Origin: Actinomadura barringtoniae
GTDB lineage: Bacteria > Actinomycetota > Actinomycetes > Streptosporangiales > Streptosporangiaceae
DNA length: 64,000 nucleotides
Reading direction: 5' to 3'
Assembly (NCBI RefSeq): GCF_017573505.1
Contig: NZ_JAGEOJ010000013.1
Coordinates: forward strand, 1-64,000
Shown: positions 55,208 to 62,568 of the stretch, piece after piece
Layout of the letters: each line of letters starts with the position of its first letter
Numbering within the stretch: position 1 is the first letter of the stretch
The notes under the pieces: model-generated
What the model saw: only the letters and a program-made list of their open reading frames with translations
Told to the model about the DNA's origin: nothing
Databases searched by the model: none
Made by a program: the position numbers and the translations under genes

Positions 55208-55567
55208 TTATACCCAGGAAAGCACGCCCTTCTTACCTGCATAGGCGAGACCCACGGCCAGGAATCCCAGGAAGACGAACATCTCGCCCAGCGTCGTCAT
55301 CCCGTAGCCCGGGGCGGAGAAGACGGTCGCCCAGGGAAACAGGAAGACCGCGTCCACGGCGAAGACGACGTAGAGGAACGCGAAGACGTAGTAGCGGACG
55401 TACGACTGGGCCCAGCCGTCGCCGACCGGATCGACGCCGCACTCGTAGGTGGTGAGTTTCTCCTGCGTGGGGCGGTTCGGACGCAGCAACCGGTTGGCGG
55501 CCAGGCCGCCGCCGACGATGCCGCCGCCGACCAGGATCAGTGCCACCACGAGCAGATAGTCACGCAC
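55208..55567 (-). CDS. nuoA: Complex I membrane subunit NuoA
   Basis: 119 residues, three helices. The conserved loop segment KLTTYECGVDPVGDGWAQSY (equivalent to the ..YECG.dP.g..r..F motif) and following helix VFAFLYVVFAVDAVFLFPWA with its conserved acidic residue are present. First nuo gene, divergent from the membrane protein at 55721; the 153-base gap between them must hold the nuo promoter. No Rex-type palindrome was found there. Confidence 0.94.
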   Translation of the reverse strand: MRDYLLVVALILVGGGIVGGGLAANRLLRPNRPTQEKLTTYECGVDPVGDGWAQSYVRYYVFAFLYVVFAVDAVFLFPWATVFSAPGYGMTTLGEMFVFLGFLAVGLAYAGKKGVLSWV

Positions 55568-55720
55568 CGCAGACCTCCTTCTACGCGCTCCGTCAAGTAT
55601 CCCCGACCGAGGTCTTTTGCACAGAACCGGCCTGGCGTAAATCGCGCGCTCGAAATGTCCTAGATTTCATACACACTGGAGGTGACGTTGGGGTCGCCTG
55701 ACCTGGAGGGACGTGACCGG

Positions 55721-57286
55721 ATGAGCAATCCCCCTTCGGAGCCGAACTGGTCTCCACCGGGCGGTTCGGACTGGCCGCCGCCGTCCGACGACGGCGGACC
55801 GGGTTCGGGCGGCTCCGATGGACCGCCTCCGGGGCCGCCCGGAGGTTATGGGCCTCCTCCGGGACAGGGCGGCGGACCAGGCGTTCCGCCGCCACCGCCG
55901 CCTGGGGCCGGCCCGCCGCTGCCGCCGCCCGGCGGCGCACCTGGCGGGCCCGGCGGACCTGGCGGGCCCGGCGGACCTGGCGGGCCCGGCGCACCTGGCG
56001 GATCGCCGGGGCCTGGTTCCGGCGGCTACCCGATCTATCAGCCCGGGCAGCAGGGCCCGCCCGGCGGACCTCCCGGAGGTCCGCCCGGAGGGTACGGCGG
56101 GCCGGGGACTCCGCCGCCGTTCTATCCGCCGCCCGGCGGGTTCCAGCAGGGACCGCCGCCGCCCGGCGGCTTCCCGCAGGGGCCGCCGCCACCCGGCGGG
56201 TTTCCGCCGCCGCAGCAGAAGCGCTCCGGCAAGGGACTGATGATCGCGCTCATCGCGGGCGGCGGTCTGGTCGTGCTGGTCGTGGTCGCGGTCGTGCTGG
56301 CGACGACGGTCTTCAAGCCCGACAAGGTGACGCCGTCCGAACGGCTCGCGGCCACCGCCACCTCGGTCTCGGGCGCCCGCACGCTCGCGCTCAAGGGAAC
56401 GTTCACCAGCGGCTCGGACGTCCTGCAGGGCGAGCTGAAGGTGACCAGGGGCGGGCGCGCCGGCGGCCAGGTGACCTGGGGCAGCGACAACGTGACCATC
56501 CTGTCGGCGGACGAGAAGCTCTACGTCAAGGCGCCCAAGTCGTACTGGACCGACAAGATCACCTCGGCCAACGCGCTGGTGAAGGACGGGGACCAGTGGG
56601 GGAAGGTCGACCCGACCGACCTCAGCCTGGACTTCCAGAAGGACCTGTCGCCGAGCGCCCTGGCCGGCGCGCTGCGGCAGGCCGCCACGTACAAGAACGC
56701 GCTCCGCGAGACCAAGACGACCGCCCAGGGGCGCAAGGCGCTGCGGATCAGCACGCCCTCGGCCGTGTTCTACGTCACCGACGCCAAGAGCCCTGAGCTG
56801 CTGCGCTACGAGAGCAACATCCTGCGCACCCAGGTGGACGTCACCGCGCAGAACGCGAGCGGCGGCGCGGCCGCCATCAGCCAGCTGCGCGGCTACGCGG
56901 GCGAGCTGAAGGACTCCTTCGACGCCGTCGGCAGGGTCGATCTCGTCGAGTTCGACAAGAAGCAGCTCTGCTACGAGAACAGCGGCAGCTGCCGGGTGCG
57001 GGCCAAGTTCCAGCCGCCGACCGGCACGAACAGCCCCACCAAGATCGAGATCAAGTTCTGGCTCACGGCGGGCTCGGCCACCGGGTCCAACCTCGGCGAC
57101 TGCTCCACCTCGTTCACCGCCAAGTCGACGTCGGCGACCTGGGTCGAGTGCTCGGTGAAGAGCAGCGCCTGGTCGAAGTTCTCGCACGGCAGCCAGAGCC
57201 GCTACTCCCAGCACCACCAGTACTGGGTCTCGGGCGCCGCGGACTCCGACGTCCAGGCGTTGCAGAGCGGCTTCGACAAGGAGTGA
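55721..57286 (+). CDS. Proline/glycine-rich membrane protein with LppX/LolA-like external domain
   Basis: 521 residues from the ATG at 55721 with GGAGGG upstream. Cytoplasmic part (~1-178) is dominated by Pro-Gly repeats, including a GGPGGPGGPGGPGG run and PPPPGGFPQGPPPPGGFP; one helix at ~186-207 (LMIALIAGGGLVVLVVVAVV); external domain (~215-521) starting SERLAATATSVSGARTLALK and containing SADEKLYVKAPKSYWTDKI, a pattern shared with LppX/LprG-like lipid-binding folds. The last ~100 residues add a Cys-containing domain (LCYENSGSCRVRAKFQPPTG ... DCSTSFTAKSTSATWVECSV). Divergent from nuoA; a paralogue follows. Function unknown. Confidence 0.75.
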   Translation: MSNPPSEPNWSPPGGSDWPPPSDDGGPGSGGSDGPPPGPPGGYGPPPGQGGGPGVPPPPPPGAGPPLPPPGGAPGGPGGPGGPGGPGGPGAPGGSPGPGSGGYPIYQPGQQGPPGGPPGGPPGGYGGPGTPPPFYPPPGGFQQGPPPPGGFPQGPPPPGGFPPPQQKRSGKGLMIALIAGGGLVVLVVVAVVLATTVFKPDKVTPSERLAATATSVSGARTLALKGTFTSGSDVLQGELKVTRGGRAGGQVTWGSDNVTILSADEKLYVKAPKSYWTDKITSANALVKDGDQWGKVDPTDLSLDFQKDLSPSALAGALRQAATYKNALRETKTTAQGRKALRISTPSAVFYVTDAKSPELLRYESNILRTQVDVTAQNASGGAAAISQLRGYAGELKDSFDAVGRVDLVEFDKKQLCYENSGSCRVRAKFQPPTGTNSPTKIEIKFWLTAGSATGSNLGDCSTSFTAKSTSATWVECSVKSSAWSKFSHGSQSRYSQHHQYWVSGAADSDVQALQSGFDKE

Positions 57287-57441
57287 CGCCGGGGCTCCAC
57301 CCGCCCTGCCGAACGGTGCGGAGTGCCGGACGATGCACGGTCCTGCTGCGCGGGCCCGGAACGTCCGGCACTCTATGACTCGGATCGGCAGTCGTGAGCG
57401 GAGTGGTCGCCCAAGTGAACGTTGAGCAGGAGGGGTCGTCG

Positions 57442-58770
57442 GTGACGGACCCCGCCACCCCCTCCAAGGACGGTGGCGTCGAACGCCATGCCCCCGAAGA
57501 GGCCACCGAACGGCCCGGAGATGCCGCCCGGCCGGGTGGGGACGACGTCCCACCGCCCCGCGATGGCGAGCCCGCCGACGGCGGGCCCACCAACGGCGGG
57601 CCCACCAACGGCGGGCCCACCAACGGCAGCGAGCCGCCCAGCGGTGGCGGGCCGCGGCCTGAGGTGGAGCCGTTGCCGCGGCCGCGGCGGCGGGTGCCGC
57701 GGAGTGTGATCGCTGCCGGTGCGGCGGTGGCGCTGGTGGCGGCCGGAGCGGCGGCGTACGCGGCGTTCGGCGGCGATGACGGCGGCGACGGGGCGAGCGC
57801 CAAGAAGGGTTCGTCCGCCTGGGTCGACCAGGCCGCGCAGCGGCTGCGGGCGACGCCGGGCTTCCAGTTCAGCGGGACGCTGTCGCAGGACGGGCAGCCG
57901 GTCAAGGTCGCGCTCAAGGTCGGCCGTACGGGCCTGGCCTCCGGGTCCATGACCGTCTCCGGCCGGCGGGTCGACGTGATCGCGATCGACGACGGCACGT
58001 TCATCAAGGCCGGGACGGCGTTCTGGCGCGCGTCCGGTGGCGAGAGCGCGCATCCGGAGAACTACGCGGGCCGCTGGACCAAGGCGCCCGCCTCCATGCC
58101 ACTGCTGGACATCGACGACGTGCTCGCGCCGCAGGCCATCGCCAAGCAGCTGGTCAAGGCGCGGGCCAAGGCGGCGCAGGCCAAGCCCGACACCTACGGC
58201 GGCGCGCCCGCCTACCGGGTGCGGACCCCGCAGGCGGACTACTACCTGTCCACGGCCGCGCCCTACAAGCTGCTGAGCGTGCACGCGGCCGGGCAGGGCG
58301 ATCCGGAGTTCGCCGCGGCGGAGCTGACCGACCCGGCCCCGCTGTTCGCCGAGCTCAGGCCGCGGGTGGCGCGGCTGGCCGGGGCGCCCGATCCGCGGCT
58401 GCGCTTCCAGCCGGGCAAGCTGACGTTCATCAACTGCGACGAGAACACCAACGGCTGCACGGTCAGCGTCCCGGCGACGCTCACCTCGCCCGACGGCGCC
58501 GTCCCGTCCGGCGCGCGGGCCGCGCTGCGGGCGACGGTCACCTCGGGGAACCGGTCGCTCGGGACCTGCAAGGGCTCGGGGCCGGTGCCCGACAACCGCT
58601 CGCTGGTGCTGCGCTGCACGGTCACCGGGCGTGCCTGGCGTACGTGGATGAAGGCGGCGCTGGACAACCCCGGCTCGCATCCGTACGGGGCGACGGCGCG
58701 GATCGTGGGTGAGGCCGTCGCGGCCGACGAGGTGTCCGGCCTGCTCGCGGAGATCGACCGCCAGCGCTGA
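57442..58770 (+). CDS. Membrane-anchored paralogue of the 55721 protein
   Basis: 442 residues from a GTG at 57442 (MTDPATPSKDGG), placed six bases after GGAGGGG; the nominal start at 57394 is less likely. Acidic/proline-rich cytoplasmic part with three GGPTN units, one membrane helix (~88-108), and an external domain with the same order of features as its neighbour: SGTLSQDGQPVKVALKVGRT, DDGTFIKAGTAFWRASGGES, YRVRTPQADYYLSTAAPYKL. It ends in a Cys-bearing domain (LTFINCDENTNGCTVSVPAT, GTCKGSGPVPDNRSLVLRCT). Tandem duplication with 55721 is the simplest explanation. Function unknown. Confidence 0.75.
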   Translation: MTDPATPSKDGGVERHAPEEATERPGDAARPGGDDVPPPRDGEPADGGPTNGGPTNGGPTNGSEPPSGGGPRPEVEPLPRPRRRVPRSVIAAGAAVALVAAGAAAYAAFGGDDGGDGASAKKGSSAWVDQAAQRLRATPGFQFSGTLSQDGQPVKVALKVGRTGLASGSMTVSGRRVDVIAIDDGTFIKAGTAFWRASGGESAHPENYAGRWTKAPASMPLLDIDDVLAPQAIAKQLVKARAKAAQAKPDTYGGAPAYRVRTPQADYYLSTAAPYKLLSVHAAGQGDPEFAAAELTDPAPLFAELRPRVARLAGAPDPRLRFQPGKLTFINCDENTNGCTVSVPATLTSPDGAVPSGARAALRATVTSGNRSLGTCKGSGPVPDNRSLVLRCTVTGRAWRTWMKAALDNPGSHPYGATARIVGEAVAADEVSGLLAEIDRQR

Positions 58771-58818
58771 CCAGCGGGCGGGCCGACCGCGACGCTGACG
58801 CGGACCGGCGCGAGCGGA

Positions 58819-58851
58819 CCTCGAGCGGGCCTCGGGCGGGCCTCGAGCGGG
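58819..58851. repeat. 11-base tandem repeat
   Basis: Three units CCTCGAGCGGG, CCTCGGGCGGG, CCTCGAGCGGG at 58819, 58830 and 58841. Lies in the gap between the membrane protein gene and the korAB leader. Confidence 0.8.
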
Positions 58852-58920
58852 CCGGTGTGACGCTGACCAGCGATCTTGCTTGCCGGAGGGCCGGGGCCGC
58901 GTGGGCGGGGGCCGGTGATA

Positions 58921-58948
58921 CCGAACAAAATTCGGCCTGTCTATAGTG
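58921..58948 (+). promoter_or_regulatory. Possible promoter and operator of the korAB leader
   Basis: CCGAA-CAAAA-TTCGG (58921-58935) is a 5-bp palindrome in a locally AT-rich patch, followed by CTATAGT (58941-58947), which supplies a TATAGT -10. The leader ORF start follows at 58955, so the transcript could be almost leaderless. The regulator is unknown. Confidence 0.45.
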
Positions 58949-58954
58949 CGGGGC

Positions 58955-59068
58955 GTGAAACCCGTGCCCGCGGGGAGCAGCCTCCGCTCCCCGTCGACCC
59001 CTCCGCGGCTCTTTCGGCGCCTGCACGTCGACCTGTGCCGCCTGTCAAGCTGCCTGTGTCGACGATGA
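58955..59068 (+). CDS. Cysteine-rich leader peptide ORF upstream of korAB
   Basis: 37-codon ORF from GTG (58955) to TGA (59066-59068). It reads MKPVPAGSS ... LFRRLHVDLCRLSSCLCRR. The block HVDLCR followed by a clustered set of cysteines at the C-terminus is the pattern of actinobacterial 'putative leader peptides', which in mycobacteria act as cysteine-responsive attenuators in front of sulfur-related operons. Three Cys codons in the last eight would stall ribosomes when charged tRNA-Cys is short. It begins 477 bases ahead of korA. Too short for normal gene finding; call rests on the motif. Confidence 0.6.
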   Translation: MKPVPAGSSLRSPSTPPRLFRRLHVDLCRLSSCLCRR

Positions 59069-59430
59069 ACCCCTAGCCGCCCTGGGTCGTACCACCTGAT
59101 AGGACCTGCCCGAATCTCGCGGAGTCAAGTGAACTCCTGGCCGAAGTGATACGTCTTGTGTTACGGGGCTAGGACTCCCTGGAAGAGGGATGTCACATGA
59201 CGGGCGGAACAGCACTTCGGCTCGACCTGGCCATCAGCGTCGCTTTATAGGGACCTGAGTGGCCGATGTCACAGTGGCGGCCACAAACGGCCCGATTCGT
59301 TCTCCCCGGTCTCACGACCCTCGAAACAAGCAGTTCACCTCGGACATACCATGAAGGTAAGCCTAAGTAGCATCACGGTCCCGGGAGCCTCCCCCGGGCC
59401 CAGTGCTGCGCGTCGAGGAGGTCTTCCTCT
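59069..59430 (+). promoter_or_regulatory. korAB 5' region with possible iron box
   Basis: About 360 bases between the leader ORF and korA, without a further gene. Small stems GGAGT/ACTCC (near 59135-59151) and TCCCT/AGGGA (near 59177-59191) could be part of an attenuator. At 59353-59371 the sequence GAAGGTAAGCCTAAGTAGC matches 13 of 19 positions of the IdeR/DtxR iron box (TWAGGTWAGSCTWACCTWA), with the first half nearly perfect. GGAGG lies 9 bases before the korA GTG. Iron control of an iron-sulfur enzyme is plausible but unproven. Confidence 0.4.
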
Positions 59431-61272
59431 GTGACCAAACAGGTCCAGCAACTCGACCGCGTCATCATCCGCTTCGCCGGGGACTCCGGTGACGGCATGC
59501 AGTTGACCGGCGATCGCTTCACCCAGGAGACGGCGGCGTTCGGCAACGACTTGTCGACGCTGCCGAACTTTCCCGCCGAAATCCGCGCCCCGGCAGGGAC
59601 CCTCCCCGGCGTGTCCAGCTTCCAGCTGCACTTCGCCGACCACGACATCCTGACCCCGGGCGACGCCCCGAACGTCCTGGTCGCGATGAACCCTGCGGCC
59701 CTCAAGGCCAACATCGGCGACCTGCCCAGGGGCGCCGACCTCATCGTCAACACCGACGAGTTCACCAAGCGCGCCCTGGCCAAGGTCGGCTACGCCGCCG
59801 ACCCGGTGCAGGACGGCTCGCTCGACGAGTACCACGTGCACGCGCTGCCGCTCACCTCGATGACGGTGACCGCGCTGGCCGACTTCGACCTGTCGAAGAA
59901 GGACGCCGAGCGCGCCAAGAACATGTTCGCCCTCGGCCTGCTGTCGTGGCTCTACCACCGGCCCACCGAGGGAACGATCTCGTTCCTGGAGAAGAAGTTC
60001 GGCAAGAAGCCCGACATCATGAAGGCCAACATCGCGGCCTTCCAGGCGGGCTGGAGCTTCGGCGAGACCACCGAGGCGTTCTCGGTCTCCTACGAGATCA
60101 AGCCGGCCGAGCAGCAGCCCGGGCTCTACCGCAACATCACCGGCAACGTCGCGCTGTCGTACGGGCTGGTCGCGGCGGGCGTGCAGAGCGGGCTGCCGAT
60201 CTACCTCGGCTCCTACCCGATCACGCCGGCGTCCGACATCCTGCACGAGCTGTCCAAGCACAAGCGGTTCGGCGTGCGGACGTTCCAGGCCGAGGACGAG
60301 ATCGCCGCGGTCGGCGCCGCGCTGGGCGCCTCGTTCGGCGGTTCGCTGGGCGTCACCACCACCTCCGGGCCCGGCCTGGCGCTGAAGAGCGAGACGATCG
60401 GTCTCGGCGTGGCGACCGAGCTGCCGCTGCTGGTGATCGACGTGCAGCGGGCGGGCCCGTCCACCGGGCTGCCGACCAAGACCGAGCAGGCCGACCTGCT
60501 GCAGGCGATGCACGGCCGCAACGGCGAGGCGCCGGTGCCGGTGATCGCGCCGCAGTCCCCCTCGGACTGCTTCGACGCCGCGCTGGAGGCCGCCCGCATC
60601 GCGGTCACCTACCGCACCCCGGTGATCCTGCTCTCGGACGGCTACCTGGCCAACGGCTCCGAGCCGTGGCAGCTCCCCGACGTGGACGCGCTCCCGAAGA
60701 TCGACCCGAACTTCGCGGCCGCCGACGACGAGGACTTCCAGCCGTTCAGGCGCGACCCGGAGACCCTGGCGCGGCCGTGGGCCGTCCCCGGCACCCCCGG
60801 GCTCGAGCACCGCATCGGCGGCCTGGAGAAGGCCGACGGGTCGGGCAACATCTCCTACGATCCGGCCAACCACGACAAGATGGTCCGGCTCCGCCAGGCC
60901 AAGATCGACGGCATCGCGAACGACATCGCGCCGCTGGCGGTCGACGACCCGTCCGGCGAGGCGAAGGTCCTCATCCTGGGCTGGGGCGGCACGTACGGCG
61001 CGATCTCCGCGGCCGTACGGCGCGTCCGCAAGGCCGGGCACACCGTGGCGCAGGCCCACCTGCGGCACCTGAACCCGTTCCCGGCCAACATCGCCGAGGT
61101 GCTGCGCTCGTACGACAAGGTGATCGTGCCCGAGATCAACCTGGGTCAGCTGGCGCTGCTGCTGCGCGGCCGCTACCTCGTCGACGTGATCAGCTACAAC
61201 CAGGTCCGCGGCCTGCCCTTCAAGGCCGAGGAGCTCGCGGGCGTCATCCAGGATGTGATCGACAGTGAGTGA
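59431..61272 (+). CDS. korA: 2-oxoacid:ferredoxin oxidoreductase, fused gamma-alpha subunit
   Basis: 613 residues from a GTG, KorA type. N-terminal gamma domain (~10-190): VIIRFAGDSGDGMQLTGDRF and PAEIRAPAGTLPGVSSFQLH. The alpha (pyrimidine-binding) domain follows from ~225 with YPITPASDILHELSKHKRFG, QAEDEIAAVGAALGASFGGS, TTTSGPGLALKSETIGLGVA and QRAGPSTGLPTKTEQADLLQ. With KorB it oxidatively decarboxylates 2-oxoglutarate (or a similar 2-oxoacid) to acyl-CoA and reduces ferredoxin; the gamma-alpha fusion plus beta is the actinobacterial KOR arrangement. It overlaps korB by eight bases. Oxygen-tolerant versions are typical in actinobacteria. Neighbour of the nuo cluster. Confidence 0.95.
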   Translation: MTKQVQQLDRVIIRFAGDSGDGMQLTGDRFTQETAAFGNDLSTLPNFPAEIRAPAGTLPGVSSFQLHFADHDILTPGDAPNVLVAMNPAALKANIGDLPRGADLIVNTDEFTKRALAKVGYAADPVQDGSLDEYHVHALPLTSMTVTALADFDLSKKDAERAKNMFALGLLSWLYHRPTEGTISFLEKKFGKKPDIMKANIAAFQAGWSFGETTEAFSVSYEIKPAEQQPGLYRNITGNVALSYGLVAAGVQSGLPIYLGSYPITPASDILHELSKHKRFGVRTFQAEDEIAAVGAALGASFGGSLGVTTTSGPGLALKSETIGLGVATELPLLVIDVQRAGPSTGLPTKTEQADLLQAMHGRNGEAPVPVIAPQSPSDCFDAALEAARIAVTYRTPVILLSDGYLANGSEPWQLPDVDALPKIDPNFAAADDEDFQPFRRDPETLARPWAVPGTPGLEHRIGGLEKADGSGNISYDPANHDKMVRLRQAKIDGIANDIAPLAVDDPSGEAKVLILGWGGTYGAISAAVRRVRKAGHTVAQAHLRHLNPFPANIAEVLRSYDKVIVPEINLGQLALLLRGRYLVDVISYNQVRGLPFKAEELAGVIQDVIDSE

Positions 61273-62389
61273 GAACGGCCTGAACGGCACCAACGGCAAC
61301 GGTCATGGCAACGGCAACGGCAACGGCAACGGTCTGGTGAACGGCGTCGGCCGTACGGCGCTGTCGCTGGTGCCCAAGACCGACCAGAAGCAGACCATGA
61401 AGGACTTCAAGACCGACCAGGAGGTGCGCTGGTGCCCGGGCTGCGGGGACTACGCGATCCTGGCGGCCGTCCAGTCCTTCCTGCCCGAGCTCGGCCTGCG
61501 CCGCGAGAACATCACGTTCGTCTCCGGCATCGGCTGCTCGTCGCGGTTCCCGTACTACATGAACACCTACGGGTTCCACTCGATCCACGGCCGCGCGCCG
61601 GCGATCGCGACGGGCCTGGCCACCTCGCGCCCCGACCTGTCGGTCTGGGTCGTGACCGGTGACGGCGACGCCCTGTCGATCGGCGGCAACCACCTGATCC
61701 ACGCGCTGCGCCGCAACGTCAACCTGAAGATCCTCCTTTTCAATAACCGGATCTACGGGCTGACCAAGGGGCAGTACTCGCCCACCTCGGAGATCGGGAA
61801 GATCACCAAGTCGACGCCGATGGGGTCGCTGGACAGCCCGTTCAACCCGATCTCGCTGGCGATCGGCGCGGAGGGCACGTTCGTCGCCCGGACGATCGAC
61901 TCCGACCGCAAGCACCTGCAGTCGGTGCTGCGCGCGGCGGCCGAGCACGAGGGCACGGCGCTGGTGGAGATCTACCAGAACTGCAACATCTTCAACGACA
62001 ACGCGTTCGAGCCGCTGAAGGACGCCGACGTCCGCGACGACATCACCGTCCGGCTTGAGCACGGCGAGCCGATCATCTTCGGCGCCGACCGGCAGAAGGC
62101 GCTGCGCCGCGCGGCGAACGGCTCGTTCGAGGTCGTGAACGTGGCCGACGTCGACCCGTCGGAGATCGTGGTGCACGACGCGGCCAACCCGGACCCGTCG
62201 CAGGCGTTCGCGCTCTCGCGGCTGGACTCGCCGGCGTTCGAGCACACGCCGATCGGCATCTTCCGCAACGTCGACCGGCCGTCCTACGACCGGGAGATGC
62301 GCGAGCAGGTCGCCGAGGCCGTCGATAAGCAGGGCAAGGGCGATCTCGCCGCCCTTCTGGGCAGCGGGGACACCTGGCGCATCGACTGA
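61265..62389 (+). CDS. korB: 2-oxoacid:ferredoxin oxidoreductase beta subunit
   Basis: 374 residues from a GTG (MSENGLNGTN) overlapping the korA stop. Residues ~5-29 are an Asn-Gly repeat (GNGHGNGNGNGNG), coded by AACGGC hexamers. TPP and cluster motifs: WCPGCGDY (Cys-57, Cys-60), GIGCSSRFP (Cys-91), GDGDALSIGGNHL (132 on, the Mg/TPP motif) with NNRIYGLTKGQ, and YQNCNIFND (Cys-240). These four cysteines are the ligands of the single [4Fe-4S] cluster that passes electrons to ferredoxin. The family is otherwise about 330-350 residues, so the extra length is the N-terminal repeat. Confidence 0.95.
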   Translation: MSENGLNGTNGNGHGNGNGNGNGLVNGVGRTALSLVPKTDQKQTMKDFKTDQEVRWCPGCGDYAILAAVQSFLPELGLRRENITFVSGIGCSSRFPYYMNTYGFHSIHGRAPAIATGLATSRPDLSVWVVTGDGDALSIGGNHLIHALRRNVNLKILLFNNRIYGLTKGQYSPTSEIGKITKSTPMGSLDSPFNPISLAIGAEGTFVARTIDSDRKHLQSVLRAAAEHEGTALVEIYQNCNIFNDNAFEPLKDADVRDDITVRLEHGEPIIFGADRQKALRRAANGSFEVVNVADVDPSEIVVHDAANPDPSQAFALSRLDSPAFEHTPIGIFRNVDRPSYDREMREQVAEAVDKQGKGDLAALLGSGDTWRID

Positions 62390-62568
62390 TCGTTCTTACG
62401 CCGGAGTACTCACGAGTTGACAATCCGGCGGACTGAACGCGCTGGACAGCCGCATGATCACATATGGTCGTGCGGTTGTTCGCGTTCCGGGCTGGTGGCA
62501 CGGCCGGGAGCGGGCTAAGTTGCGGTGAGTTAGCACCATCGCGGATCACGCAGACGGGGAGATGAAGG

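Noticed and set aside
55568..55720. Rex (TTGTGAA..TTCACAA) operator before nuoA
   Set aside because: Read both strands; no match beyond a weak GACCGAGGTC palindrome. Redox control through Rex is not supported here.
59335..61299. 654-codon minus-strand frame over korA
   Set aside because: Exact antisense shadow of a clear KorA with intact motifs.
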